From positions 316,951 through 380,950 of the forward strand of contig NZ_FNCI01000002.1 in NCBI RefSeq assembly GCF_900100755.1: 64,000 nucleotides of DNA, given 5' to 3'. Source of the DNA: Onishia taeanensis. Its GTDB lineage: Bacteria > Pseudomonadota > Gammaproteobacteria > Pseudomonadales > Halomonadaceae. Each line of letters opens with the position of its first letter. The first letter of the stretch is position 1. Below, piece after piece: positions 26,600 to 38,450 of the stretch. The notes under the pieces were generated by a model, which was given only the letters and a program-made list of their open reading frames with translations, was not told where the DNA came from and did not search any database. A program made the translations under genes and the position numbers.

Positions 26600-28107
26600 G
26601 CGTCACCTCCGGCATCAGGCAGCAGGGCGCGGATTTGTACTGCCGGTGTGCTCAATTGTTCTGCGGTGGCCTGGGTATAGTCGCTGACCGGCCCGGCCAG
26701 CAGCACCAGCAGGGGCGAAGCGCCCAGCAGCCATATCACCCCAAACAGCTGACGGCGGCCCAGGGGGCGGTCGCTGGGTTCGCCATCGTGGCTGCGCCAG
26801 AACAGGGTGGAGCCGGCCCTGGATAGCGCCACCAGCGAGAACAGCCCGGCGATCAGCAGCACTGGCCATAGCCAGGGCTGCTGTGCCGGCGTCGCGGCGG
26901 CCATCAACAGGGCCTTGCCGATGGCGCCGGATAGCGGCGGCAGGCCGGCCACGGCGGCAGCACCGATCATGAATAGAATCCCCAGCAGCCCGCCATTGCG
27001 CAATGGGCGCCCCTTGACCAGCCGGGTGCCTGCCTTGCCGCGCTGCAGGCCGATCAGCTCGGCCAGCAGGAAGAGGCCGCCGGTGACCAGGGTGGTGTGA
27101 ATCAGGTAGAAGAGCAGGGCACTGACGGCTTCAGGGGTCTGCATGCCGATGCCCGCCAGCAGGGTGCCCACCGAGACCAGCACCAGGTAGGCGACCAGCA
27201 GTCGCAGATCCCTGGCCGCCATCACGCCGACCGCGGAGGCCGCCAGGGTGCCCAGTGCCAGCCACCACACCCAGGGCTGCTCGATGGCGGCCAGCGGGCC
27301 CGCCTGGTCGCCGAAGATCAGCGAGTAGACTCTGAGAATGGCGTAGACGCCGACCTTGGTCATGATCGCGAACAGCGCGGCCACAGGCGCTGGCGCCGAT
27401 GAATAGGCCTTCGGCAGCCAGAAGTACAGCGGCAGGATCGCCGCCTTGAGCCCGAAGACGACCAGCAGCAGCAGTGCGCCGGCGCTGACCAGCCCGGCGC
27501 TTTCGGGCCCGAGCTCAGAAAGGCGAACGGCCATATGGGTCATGTTGAGGGTGCCGGTCGCACCATAGAGCACGCCCACCGCGATCAGGAATAGCGCCGA
27601 GCCCGCCAGGTTGAGCACCACGTAGTGCAGGCCGGCCTGGATGCGGCTCTTACCGCCGCCGTGCATCAGCAGGGCATAGGAGGCCAGCAGCAGCACCTCG
27701 AAGAACACGAAGAGGTTGAACAGGTCGCCGGTCAGAAAGGCCCCGTTGATCCCCATCAACTGCAGCTGGAAGAGTCCATGGAAGTTACTGCCTTGTTCGT
27801 CGTCGCCGGCACTGGCGAAGACCACGCAGCCCAGCGCCAGCACGGCGGTGAGCAGGATCATCAGCGCCGAGAGCCGGTCCAGCACCATGACGATGCCGAA
27901 GGGCGGCTGCCAGTCGCCCAGCGCATAGTAGGAGACCTCGCCGCTCGCAGCCTTGTCGACCAGCGCGATGGCAACGGCCAGCAGCAGGGCGGTGCTGCCG
28001 ATGCCCAGCACGCGCTTGAGAGAGGTGCTGCCGTGACGGCTGATCAGCAGCAGAATGCCGCAGACCAGAGGCAGTACGACGGGCAGAACGATCAGATGTT
28101 GCAGCAT
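26596..28107 (-). CDS. mnhD: Mrp-type Na+/H+ antiporter subunit D
   Basis: The 503-residue protein with about 14 membrane helices is homologous to NuoN/NuoM-type subunits of complex I. Conserved ion-path residues include the Glu in FVFFEVLLLASYALLMHGG and the Lys in LLVVFGLKAAILPLYFWLPKAY. MrpD and MrpA form the antiporter modules of the complex. Its start overlaps the end of mnhC by one base. Confidence 0.93.
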   Translation of the reverse strand: MLQHLIVLPVVLPLVCGILLLISRHGSTSLKRVLGIGSTALLLAVAIALVDKAASGEVSYYALGDWQPPFGIVMVLDRLSALMILLTAVLALGCVVFASAGDDEQGSNFHGLFQLQLMGINGAFLTGDLFNLFVFFEVLLLASYALLMHGGGKSRIQAGLHYVVLNLAGSALFLIAVGVLYGATGTLNMTHMAVRLSELGPESAGLVSAGALLLLVVFGLKAAILPLYFWLPKAYSSAPAPVAALFAIMTKVGVYAILRVYSLIFGDQAGPLAAIEQPWVWWLALGTLAASAVGVMAARDLRLLVAYLVLVSVGTLLAGIGMQTPEAVSALLFYLIHTTLVTGGLFLLAELIGLQRGKAGTRLVKGRPLRNGGLLGILFMIGAAAVAGLPPLSGAIGKALLMAAATPAQQPWLWPVLLIAGLFSLVALSRAGSTLFWRSHDGEPSDRPLGRRQLFGVIWLLGASPLLVLLAGPVSDYTQATAEQLSTPAVQIRALLPDAGGDA

Positions 28108-28453
28108 CAGCGGCGCTCCTCCCGCGTCTCGTCGACCTGGCGACCATCGACATGGTCATTGCCCATGTCGCCGCGGGCACGCATGGCCAGGATCACCGCG
28201 AAGGCGGTCATGGCGAAGCCGATCACGATGGCGGTCAGCACCAGCGCCTGCGGTAGCGGATCAGCATAGCTGCCACCGCCGTCGAGAATGGCGGCGCCAT
28301 TGGTGGTCAGCCCACCCATTGAGAACAGGAAGAGGTTGACCGCGTAGGACAACAGCGTCAGGCCGACCACTACCGGAAAGCTGCGTCCGCGCAGGGTCAG
28401 GAAGAGGCCACAGGCGGTGAGGATGCCTGTGGTGATGGCGTACAGGCTTTCCA

Positions 28454-28454
<1 letters not shown>
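28107..28454 (-). CDS. mnhC: Mrp-type Na+/H+ antiporter subunit C
   Basis: The 115-residue, three-helix membrane protein is homologous to NuoK: VVGLTLLSYAVNLFLFSMGGL and the family-typical DPLPQALVLTAIVIGFAMTAFAV. Its start and stop each overlap the neighbours by one base, so the operon is tightly packed. Confidence 0.93.
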
Positions 28455-31267
<2,813 letters not shown>

Positions 31268-31659
31268 TGATCGTTCGTCCTGCGCGGGTCCGGGGAAATT
31301 GGGGTGATACCCGTTGTCATTCGCCAAGGCAAGCCCTCAGGGCTGGCGTTGACGGCATGGCGTGATCCATCTCAGGGCCAGACGCCGCCCTACTCTAGCG
31401 TAAAGGGTCGTCCGACGCAGGTACTCTGGGCCGCTTTATCGTCTTGAATCATCAACGCTTGTCGGTTTCGCCTTGGCCCCACGGCGTCGCCGGTTCTGGG
31501 AGCGGAGGGGGCCAAAGTGACCTTGATAGCGCCAGCGGTTGGCGGACGAAGCTGGATATGGCAGGCATGTTACCCGCATTTTAGTGTACAGTACCTATAC
31601 GAGATTTTATTCTTGTCTAATTTTATGTCCTGACTCTTGGCACTTTCTAAGGTGACGAC
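31268..31659. other. Intergenic region between the Mrp operon and the DUF2256/cryptochrome genes
   Basis: About 390 bases with no supportable gene. It must hold divergent promoters. The right end (31570-31640) is AT-rich and contains TGTACAGTACCTATAC (31585-31600) and a -10-like TCTAAT (31616-31621) but no good -35. No convincing Mrp promoter boxes are visible. Confidence 0.5.
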
Positions 31660-31812
31660 ATGCGACGCAAGACTGCGCTTCCCGTCAAGACCTGCCGCCA
31701 GTGTGAGCGCCCCTTCAACTGGCGGCGCAAGTGGGCTCGCTGCTGGGATGAGGTGCAACATTGCAGCGAGCGCTGCCGCCGAGAGGCGCGTCGCGCCAGG
31801 CGGTCAGCATGA
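31660..31812 (+). CDS. DUF2256 family mini-protein (probable zinc binding)
   Basis: A 50-residue protein. It has two Cys pairs, TCRQCERPF and HCSERCRRE, with the family hallmark WRRKWARCWDEV between them; together they match DUF2256, a predicted zinc ribbon. The tail is Arg-rich (REARRARRSA), suggesting nucleic-acid contact (inference). The start ATG has AAGGTG upstream. The last bases, ATGA, overlap the start of the DASH cryptochrome, so the pair is coupled. DUF2256 genes are often neighbours of photolyases in bacteria (general knowledge). It is easily missed by gene finders because of its size. Confidence 0.88.
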   Translation: MRRKTALPVKTCRQCERPFNWRRKWARCWDEVQHCSERCRREARRARRSA

Positions 31813-33257
31813 ATCCTGAGTTGGTGTGGCTACGAGACGACCTGCGCCTGGCCGATAACCCCCTGTTCCACTTTTCCTCGCCCCCGGCCTCACTGATGTG
31901 TGTCTATGTGCTCGACGAACGCTGGCTCGAGCCTCTTGCGCCAGGTCTGTCGGCGCGGCGCATCGGTGCTGCCCGGCTGAGCTTTCTGTGGCAGAGCTTG
32001 ATCGCTCTGCGTGGCGAACTGCTCAAGCGGGGAGGCGACCTGCTGGTGCGTGTCGGTGACCCGCCGGCGGTGATCGCCGAGCTCGTGGCGTCAGTGGGCG
32101 TGCTCTGCGTTCACGTTCGCGATACCGCAGGGCACGATGAAGCGAACGATTTGGCAAGGCTCATCGAAAAACTGCCCGCAAGCTGCAAACTACGTCGCTG
32201 TCAGGGCGGTACCCTGTTCGACGAGCAGGCGCTGCCCTTTGCCCTCGAGGATTTGCCGGGCAGTTTCTCGGCCTTTCGCCGGCGCATGGAAGCGCAGGAC
32301 AGCACACCGCCAGCCCAGCCCACGCCGATTACGCTGCCGCTATGGCCCGAGAAAGCGCCTCGTGGCCTGCCGCCGCTTAACCATATCTGTGATCAAGCGG
32401 CGGCCTGGCGCTCCGATTCGCGAGGTGAATTTCGCTTCCAGGGCGGCGAGGAAGCCGCCCTGGCGCGACTCGATCACTATCTCTGGCACAGCGGCGCCAT
32501 CGCTCGCTACAAGAAGACTCGTAATGGTCTGCTGGGCGCCGAGTTCTCGACCCGGTTATCGCCCTGGTTGGCGACCGGCTGTCTGTCGGCACGCCAGGTC
32601 CATGACCAGGTGCGGGCCTGGGAGCTCGAGCATGGCGCCTGTGAGTCGAGCTACTGGGTAATCTTCGAGCTTCTGTGGCGAGAGTACTTCCATTGGGTCG
32701 CTCGCAAAGAAAAGGCTGGGCTCTTTGGCCCGCGCGCCTTGCCCGAGCCACCGCCCGCCTTCGGCAGCTGGTGTCGCGGCGAGACCGGCGTGCCCTTCAT
32801 CGATGCCGGCATGCGCGAGCTGGCGGCCACCGGCTGGCAGTCCAACCGGGTGCGTCAGAATGTGGTCAGCTTCCTGGTACACGACCTGGACGTCGACTGG
32901 CGACTCGGGGCGGCCTGGTTCGAGCACTGCCTGATCGACTTCGACGTCGCCAGCAACTGGGGCAACTGGGGGTATGTGGCCGGTGTGGGGCGAGAGGCTA
33001 GCCGCGGGCGCTATTTCAATGTGCTATGGCAGGCGCAGCACTATGACGCGGCCGGCGACTACGTCAGCCACTGGTTACCCAAGCTCGAGGGCCTGAGCGA
33101 AGGCCCGGCGCGGCACCAGCCCTGGCGGGCGGACGCCACTGCCTACCCTGAGCCCTGCGTCATTCCCGATGCATGGGAAGACACGCTGTTGCCGCTATCG
33201 ACCGCGGCCGGTGGCGCGTCGCGCCTGGACGCTTCCGCCGACGGCTCTTCGCTATGA
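31809..33257 (+). CDS. DASH family cryptochrome / single-stranded DNA photolyase
   Basis: The 482-residue protein starts with the photolyase antenna domain (LVWLRDDLRLADNPLF). The FAD domain carries the DASH-type pattern: YKKTRNGLLGAEFSTRLSPWLATGCLS, SSYWVIFELLWREYFHW, then a W-rich part with SNWGNWGYVAGVG. DASH cryptochromes bind FAD and MTHF, repair cyclobutane dimers in single-stranded DNA and may sense light. The start overlaps the DUF2256 stop by 4 nt; an in-frame ATG at 31761 lies inside the DUF2256 gene in another frame and is not used. About 70 C-terminal residues are divergent. Confidence 0.92.
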   Translation: MNPELVWLRDDLRLADNPLFHFSSPPASLMCVYVLDERWLEPLAPGLSARRIGAARLSFLWQSLIALRGELLKRGGDLLVRVGDPPAVIAELVASVGVLCVHVRDTAGHDEANDLARLIEKLPASCKLRRCQGGTLFDEQALPFALEDLPGSFSAFRRRMEAQDSTPPAQPTPITLPLWPEKAPRGLPPLNHICDQAAAWRSDSRGEFRFQGGEEAALARLDHYLWHSGAIARYKKTRNGLLGAEFSTRLSPWLATGCLSARQVHDQVRAWELEHGACESSYWVIFELLWREYFHWVARKEKAGLFGPRALPEPPPAFGSWCRGETGVPFIDAGMRELAATGWQSNRVRQNVVSFLVHDLDVDWRLGAAWFEHCLIDFDVASNWGNWGYVAGVGREASRGRYFNVLWQAQHYDAAGDYVSHWLPKLEGLSEGPARHQPWRADATAYPEPCVIPDAWEDTLLPLSTAAGGASRLDASADGSSL

Positions 33258-33309
33258 CCCTTCATGATGCACCTTCACTGTGAACCTTTACTTTGAACAA
33301 GGAATGCTG

Positions 33310-33777
33310 ATGCCGGTGTTATCTCTTGATGGCGAACATCGCTTGCCCATTCGCCTGGGGCTGGCCGGGCTACTGCCTTTCATCGCCACAGCCCTGGGTG
33401 CTTGGTGGGCGCCAGGGGCTTGGTCGGTGTACGCCATACAGGCCTTCGTCTATTACAGCGCGGTGATACTGTCCTTCCTCGGCGGCATCCACTGGGGGCT
33501 CGCCATGGGCCGTGATGCGCCAAAGAGCCCGACATTTCGCGGCCGTGTCATGCTGAGCATGGCCCCCAGCCTGATGGCCTGGCCGGCCTTGCTGTGGGGC
33601 GGGGCGCCGGGCACCGCGCTGCTGATGTTCGGCTATATAGCGGTGCGGGGCTATGAGGCCAGCGCGACTGGCTCTGTTGGGCTGCCCGAGTGGTATCGAG
33701 GGCTGCGTAATGTGCTGACCATCGTGGTGGTGGCTTGCCACCTGGCCGTGATCCTTCGGTTCTGGCAGCTTCTGTAG
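33310..33777 (+). CDS. DUF3429 family membrane protein
   Basis: The 155-residue protein has four or five hydrophobic helices: LGLAGLLPFIATALGAWW, YSAVILSFLGGIHWGLAMG, MAWPALLWGGAPGTALLMF and LTIVVVACHLAVILRFW. The FLGGIHWGLAMG segment with conserved Gly/His/Trp is typical of DUF3429. The ATG at 33310 has AAGGA 8 nt upstream; GTG at 33280 and ATG at 33304 are in frame but fit less well. It follows the DASH cryptochrome by 52 nt, as in several gammaproteobacteria, so a shared transcript is likely. Function is unknown. Confidence 0.82.
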   Translation: MPVLSLDGEHRLPIRLGLAGLLPFIATALGAWWAPGAWSVYAIQAFVYYSAVILSFLGGIHWGLAMGRDAPKSPTFRGRVMLSMAPSLMAWPALLWGGAPGTALLMFGYIAVRGYEASATGSVGLPEWYRGLRNVLTIVVVACHLAVILRFWQLL

Positions 33778-33874
33778 CGGTGTCGCTGGCTGGCGCGGCG
33801 GCAAGGCTGGTGGCCTGGATCGATCTGCGCGATGATGTTCTTCTTTATTCGTGATGATGGAGTATCACCCCGCC

Positions 33875-35167
33875 ATGCGCAGGATCCTCGTATGCTCGCT
33901 GCTGTTGAGTACCCTGGTCGGTTGCCAGAGTAGCCAGTTCAGTCAGGCCCAGAGCCAAGATTCGCCAGCCTCCTCGTCTCAGACGACGGATCAGGCGACG
34001 GCAGCGGCCGCCGATACTGGACAGGGCGATAACGCAGAGGCCGAATCGCCGGCGTCCTTCGAGGCCTGGCTCGCCGATTTTCGCCGCGAAGCACGGGCCA
34101 AGGGCATCGCCGAATCGACGCTCGACCGGGCCCTGGCCGATGTGCGCTACCAACCCAAGATCCTCGAGTACGACCGCTCTCAGCCCGAGTTCGTGCGTCC
34201 CATCTGGCAGTACCTGGATACGGCCGTTTCATCGAGCCGGGTGACCAACGGTCGCGAGCGCCTGGACGCGCATCGGGCCACGGCGGAGCGGATGGCCAAT
34301 CGCTATGGTGTGCCGGCGGAGGTGCTGGTGGCGATCTGGGGAGTGGAAAGCAACTACGGTAGCAACTTCGGCAGTTTCTCGACGCTGAACTCCCTGGCGA
34401 CCCTGGCCTTCGATGGCCGCCGTCGCGACTTCGCCCACGACGAGCTGATCGCCGCGCTCAAGATCATTCAGGACGGCGATATCGCCCCGGACCGCATGAT
34501 TGGCAGTTGGGCCGGTGCCATGGGGCATACCCAGTTCCTGCCTTCGAGCTTCCTTGCCTACTCCAAGGATGGTGACGGCGATGGTCGTCGTGACATCTGG
34601 GGCAGCATTCCCGACGTCATGGCCTCCACCGCCAACTACCTGGCGCGAGCCGGCTGGCAGGCCGGCGAGCCGTGGGGCGTCGAGGTGGCGCTGCCGGCGG
34701 ACTTCGATTATTCCCAGACGGAACTTGCCACGCGACGCTCGAGCGAGGCCTGGGAGGCACAGGGCGTGCGTGCGGTCGACGGCGGCGTGCTGCCGGCGTT
34801 TGCCGAGGCATCGGTGCTGGCACCGGCCGGCGCGCGCGGTCCAGCTTTCTTGGTCGGTCGCAACTATCGCGCCATCCTTCGCTACAACAATGCCACCAGC
34901 TATGCGCTGGCGGTGGGCACCCTGGCGCGCCGGGTGGCGGGCGAGCCTGGCATCCGCGCCGACTGGCCGCGCCAGGAAACGCCGCTGTCCAGGTCGCAGG
35001 TCCGCACGCTGCAGCGCGCGCTCAATGCTCGCGGCTTCGGCACGGGTACGCCGGACGGCATCATGGGCCCCAACACCCGCGCCGGGCTGCGGGCCTATCA
35101 GGCGTCTCAGGGGCTGACGCCCGACGGCTTCGCCACGGTATCGCTGCTCGAGCGCTTGCAGCAGTGA
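33875..35167 (+). CDS. Lytic murein transglycosylase (MltB family) with peptidoglycan-binding domain
   Basis: The 430-residue lipoprotein has a short signal with lipobox LVGC (Cys17), a Ser/Gln/Ala-rich linker (about 20-60), an SLT_2/MltB catalytic domain (about 62-355) with the catalytic Glu159 in WGVESNYGS, and a C-terminal PG_binding_1 domain (about 370-428, LQRALNARGFGTGTPDGIMGPNT). It cleaves glycan strands to 1,6-anhydroMurNAc products, the kind that AmgK and MurU can recycle. The ATG at 33875 gives an ideal lipoprotein signal; earlier starts at 33851-33857 would lengthen it. Confidence 0.9.
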   Translation: MRRILVCSLLLSTLVGCQSSQFSQAQSQDSPASSSQTTDQATAAAADTGQGDNAEAESPASFEAWLADFRREARAKGIAESTLDRALADVRYQPKILEYDRSQPEFVRPIWQYLDTAVSSSRVTNGRERLDAHRATAERMANRYGVPAEVLVAIWGVESNYGSNFGSFSTLNSLATLAFDGRRRDFAHDELIAALKIIQDGDIAPDRMIGSWAGAMGHTQFLPSSFLAYSKDGDGDGRRDIWGSIPDVMASTANYLARAGWQAGEPWGVEVALPADFDYSQTELATRRSSEAWEAQGVRAVDGGVLPAFAEASVLAPAGARGPAFLVGRNYRAILRYNNATSYALAVGTLARRVAGEPGIRADWPRQETPLSRSQVRTLQRALNARGFGTGTPDGIMGPNTRAGLRAYQASQGLTPDGFATVSLLERLQQ

Positions 35168-35173
35168 CGGCGG

Positions 35174-35887
35174 CTAGCCGAGTCGTGCCAACAGGGCGAT
35201 GACGGCCGTCTCGACCCGCAGGATCCGGCTGCCCAGGTGAATGCCCTGGCAGCCGGCCGCCAATAGTGCCTCTACCTCATAGGGAATGAAGCCGCCTTCG
35301 GGGCCCACCACCAGGGTAGCCGGGGACGTGAGTCCGCGCGGGCAGGCGGCTTGCATGCCGGGGTGGGCCAGCAGCCCGCGGCGCACCTTGAGTCTTGTCG
35401 CCAGGCGGTCCTCGACGAAGGGCTTGAAGTGGGTTTCCAGTTCCACCTCGGGCATCACGGTATCGCGGGCTTGTTCCAGGCCCAGCACCAGGTGCTGGTG
35501 AATCTTCTCGGCGGACAGCTCGGGGGATTGCCAGTAGCTCTTCTCGACGCGCCGGGTGTGCAGCAGGGTAATGCGTTTCACCCCCAGGGCCGTGACGTGC
35601 TCCAGAGAGCGCGCCAGCATGCGCGGTCGCGGTAGGGCCAGCACCAGTTCGATATCCAGCGCTGCCGGTGGGGCCTGGTCGAGAGCATCGAGGGCGAAGC
35701 GGGCGCCATCTTCGTCGAGGCTTACCAGCCGGCCGCGACCGATGGACCCGCCGCTCACGCCAAGCGTCAGTTCATCGCCGGGGCGAGCGCGATGCACCTC
35801 TCGCAGGTGGCGCAGTCGCCTTGGATCACGCACCCAGGCGTGGTGGTCGTCGGTGAGGTCGGCGGGGTCGAGCAGGATCAGGTTCAT
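35174..35887 (-). CDS. rsmE: 16S rRNA (uracil1498-N3)-methyltransferase
   Basis: RsmE methylates U1498 in 16S rRNA. The 237-residue protein has the N-terminal PUA-like domain (RDPRRLRHLREVHRARPGDELTLG region) and the SPOUT knot (VVGPEGGFIPYE, GSRILRVETA), both diagnostic. The ATG at 35887 is the first that fits the family start MNLILLDP; the frame is open to 36016 upstream but overlaps the phaR promoter region. It converges with the transglycosylase gene, six bases apart, and is divergent from phaR. Confidence 0.94.
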   Translation of the reverse strand: MNLILLDPADLTDDHHAWVRDPRRLRHLREVHRARPGDELTLGVSGGSIGRGRLVSLDEDGARFALDALDQAPPAALDIELVLALPRPRMLARSLEHVTALGVKRITLLHTRRVEKSYWQSPELSAEKIHQHLVLGLEQARDTVMPEVELETHFKPFVEDRLATRLKVRRGLLAHPGMQAACPRGLTSPATLVVGPEGGFIPYEVEALLAAGCQGIHLGSRILRVETAVIALLARLG

Positions 35888-35990
35888 GGGGCCTCGGCGG
35901 CGCGCAGGAGTGACAGGAACACGGTGGCGGTGGCTAGAACGCCAGACGCGGTGCACAATACCAGCAAAGCCGATAATAGGAGCACCGTCC

Positions 35991-36470
35991 GTGCGCGTGA
36001 TTCGCAAGTATGCCAACCGCAGGCTCTATGATACCGAACAGAGCCGCTATGTGACGCTCGAGGACCTGCGCAGCCTGATCATCGAGGAAGTGCCCTTTCG
36101 CGTCGAGGATGCCAAGTCCGGTGAAGACCTGACGCGCACTATCCTGCTGTCGATCATCATCGAACAGGAGCAGTCCGGAGGTGATTCGGAGGTCTTTTCC
36201 AACGATCTGCTGGCCCAGTTCATTCGCGTCTACGATATGGCCCAGCCGCTGCCGCTGGCCCGTTACCTGGAGCAGGGCACCCAGCTGATGATGGAACAGC
36301 AGCAGCGCATGCAGGACCAGTGGAAGGAAGCCATGCGGCACACGCCGATGGAAATGATGCGCGAGATGGCCGAAGAGAACATGCGCTTCTGGCAGAAGAC
36401 CTTTCAACAAGGCCCCGGTGATAGTCACAAAGACGACACGGGAAGCGACAAAAGTCGCGACAAGGACTGA
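35991..36470 (+). CDS. phaR: Polyhydroxyalkanoate synthesis repressor PhaR
   Basis: PhaR represses phasin genes and binds polyhydroxyalkanoate granules in PHA-accumulating bacteria. The 159-residue protein begins VRVIRKYANRRLYDTEQSRYVTLEDL, the DNA-binding domain hallmark. The PHB accumulation domain follows (about 65-105), with a Met/Gln-rich helix after it (about 105-140). The start is GTG at 35991, eight bases after AGGAGC. Its presence suggests that the organism stores PHA, typical of Halomonas; no PHA synthase lies in this window. Confidence 0.92.
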   Translation: MRVIRKYANRRLYDTEQSRYVTLEDLRSLIIEEVPFRVEDAKSGEDLTRTILLSIIIEQEQSGGDSEVFSNDLLAQFIRVYDMAQPLPLARYLEQGTQLMMEQQQRMQDQWKEAMRHTPMEMMREMAEENMRFWQKTFQQGPGDSHKDDTGSDKSRDKD

Positions 36471-36557
36471 GCCCTCCCGACATGGCCGTCGGCTTTCTGG
36501 CATAATGCTCGGCCTATTGCGCATTCCCCCCTACCCAACAGTCGAGCAAGGTTGCAG

Positions 36558-37844
36558 ATGAAGGTTTTGATCATCGGCGGCGGCGGCCGCGAACATGCCC
36601 TGGCCTGGAAGGTCGCTCAGTCTCCACAGGTCGAGACGATCTACGTGGCGCCCGGCAACGCCGGCACGCTGGTCGAGCCGAAGGTCTCCAACGTCGACAT
36701 CGCGGCCACCGACCTGGCGGCGCTCGAAGCCTTCGCCCGTGACCATGCCATTGACCTGACCATCGTCGGCCCCGAGGCCCCGCTGGTCGAGGGCGTGGTC
36801 GATCGCTTCCAGGCCGCAGGGCTTGCGATCTTCGGGCCGACCCAGGCCGCCGCCCAGCTCGAAGGCTCGAAGTCCTTTACCAAGGACTTCCTGGCCCGCC
36901 ACGCGATTCCCAGCGCGGACTACCAGACCTTTACCGATGTGGAACCCGCGCTTGCCTACCTGGCCGAGAAGGGTGCACCGATCGTGATCAAGGCCGACGG
37001 CCTGGCCGCCGGCAAAGGGGTGATCGTCGCCATGACCGTAGCGGAGGCCGAGGCGGCGATCCGCGACATGCTCGAGGCCAACGCCTTCGGTGATGCCGGC
37101 GCCCGTGTCGTGATCGAGGAATTCCTCGACGGCGAGGAAGCCAGCTTCATCGTCATGGTCGACGGCGAGCACGTACTGCCCATGGCCACCAGCCAGGACC
37201 ACAAGCGTGCCGGAGATGGCGATACCGGCCCCAACACCGGTGGCATGGGCGCCTATTCGCCCGCGCCAGTGGTCACGGAGGCCGTCTATCAGCGCATCAT
37301 GGACGAGGTGATCCTGCCCACGGTCAAGGGCATGGCCGCCGAAGGCCATCCCTATACCGGTTTCCTCTACGCGGGCCTGATGATCGACAAGAGCGGCATC
37401 CCCAAGGTGATCGAATACAACTGCCGTTTTGGCGACCCGGAAACCCAGCCGATCATGATGCGTCTGGAATCCGATCTCGCCGCCCTGTGCCTGGCCGGCA
37501 GTCAGGGCACCCTCGATCGCGAAACCATCGAATGGGACAAACGGCCGGCGGTGGGCGTGGTCCTGGCCGCAGGGGGCTACCCCGGCAGCTACCGCAAGGG
37601 CGACGTGATCGACGGTATCGAAGCCGCGGAAGACACCGGCTGTCGGGTCTTTCATGCCGGCACCACTCAAGATGACCAAGGTCGTGTCGCGACCAGCGGC
37701 GGTCGCGTGTTATGTGTAACCGCCTTGGGAGACACCGTAGCCAACGCCCAGGCCCTGGCCTACGAAGGGGTGGCCGCCATCGACTGGCAGGACATGAGCT
37801 ATCGTCGCGACATCGGTTTCCGCGCGATCGCCCGGGAGAGCTGA
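36558..37844 (+). CDS. purD: Phosphoribosylamine-glycine ligase
   Basis: PurD (GAR synthetase) joins glycine to 5-phosphoribosylamine with ATP, step two of purine synthesis. The 428-residue protein has the ATP-grasp fold: start MKVLIIGGGGREHALAWKV, the ATP-binding KADGLAAGKGVIVA segment, and the metal-binding VIEYNCRFGDPETQ. The ATG at 36558 follows AAGG; a TTG six bases upstream is less likely. A -10-like CATAAT is at 36501-36506. purH is not next to it here. Confidence 0.96.
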   Translation: MKVLIIGGGGREHALAWKVAQSPQVETIYVAPGNAGTLVEPKVSNVDIAATDLAALEAFARDHAIDLTIVGPEAPLVEGVVDRFQAAGLAIFGPTQAAAQLEGSKSFTKDFLARHAIPSADYQTFTDVEPALAYLAEKGAPIVIKADGLAAGKGVIVAMTVAEAEAAIRDMLEANAFGDAGARVVIEEFLDGEEASFIVMVDGEHVLPMATSQDHKRAGDGDTGPNTGGMGAYSPAPVVTEAVYQRIMDEVILPTVKGMAAEGHPYTGFLYAGLMIDKSGIPKVIEYNCRFGDPETQPIMMRLESDLAALCLAGSQGTLDRETIEWDKRPAVGVVLAAGGYPGSYRKGDVIDGIEAAEDTGCRVFHAGTTQDDQGRVATSGGRVLCVTALGDTVANAQALAYEGVAAIDWQDMSYRRDIGFRAIARES

Positions 37845-37991
37845 TTATCGGCTGCGCTGTCTCTCTCATGGGTTGTCTTCATTGCAGTGATTGCCCCAGT
37901 GCCAGGCGCAAGCGGCCGCGCATGTAAACCTGCGTGATCAGGGGATGGCCCTGAGTCGTGGCGCTGGGACGGGATACGACGGGGAGTCGAT

Positions 37992-38450
37992 ATGTCACGA
38001 GTACGCTTGGAATTTCCGACGGATGCCATCCTGCACCGCCACCCCCTGTCGGTACGTATCACCGACATGAATTACGGCCGCCATCTCGGTCACGATGCCC
38101 TGGTGTCGCTGCTGCATGAGGCGAGAACCGAGGCATTGGCCTCGCGCGGGCTCAGGGAATGGGATCTCGGTGGCTGCCCCAGCGTGGTCGCGGATCTCGC
38201 TATCCAGTATCAGGGCGAGGCCGCCTGGCCCGACAAGCTGATCGTCGAGACCGCGATTCCCCCCGTCGACGGCAAGTCGCTGTGTGTCTACCACCGGGTG
38301 GTACGCGAGCATGACCAGCGTCCCGTGGCCACGGCCCGGCTCAACCTGGTATTGCTTGACCCCGCCTCGGGCAAGCCCGTGCCGGTGCCCGCCGAGGTGC
38401 AAGACGCGCTCTTGCCCGCTGCGGCCTATCCCCATGAGGGAGACGCCTGA
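37992..38450 (+). CDS. Acyl-CoA thioesterase of the hot-dog fold
   Basis: The 152-residue protein looks like a 4-hydroxybenzoyl-CoA/YbgC-type thioesterase: RITDMNYGRHLGHDALVSLLHEAR carries the family N-terminal helix, and IQYQGEAAWPDKL is the usual beta-strand segment. The Asp25 of the ITDMN motif is in the usual active-site place. The substrate is unknown. It has GGGGAG before ATG and its stop overlaps the phosphoribulokinase start by one base (TGATG), so the two are co-translated. Confidence 0.82.
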   Translation: MSRVRLEFPTDAILHRHPLSVRITDMNYGRHLGHDALVSLLHEARTEALASRGLREWDLGGCPSVVADLAIQYQGEAAWPDKLIVETAIPPVDGKSLCVYHRVVREHDQRPVATARLNLVLLDPASGKPVPVPAEVQDALLPAAAYPHEGDA

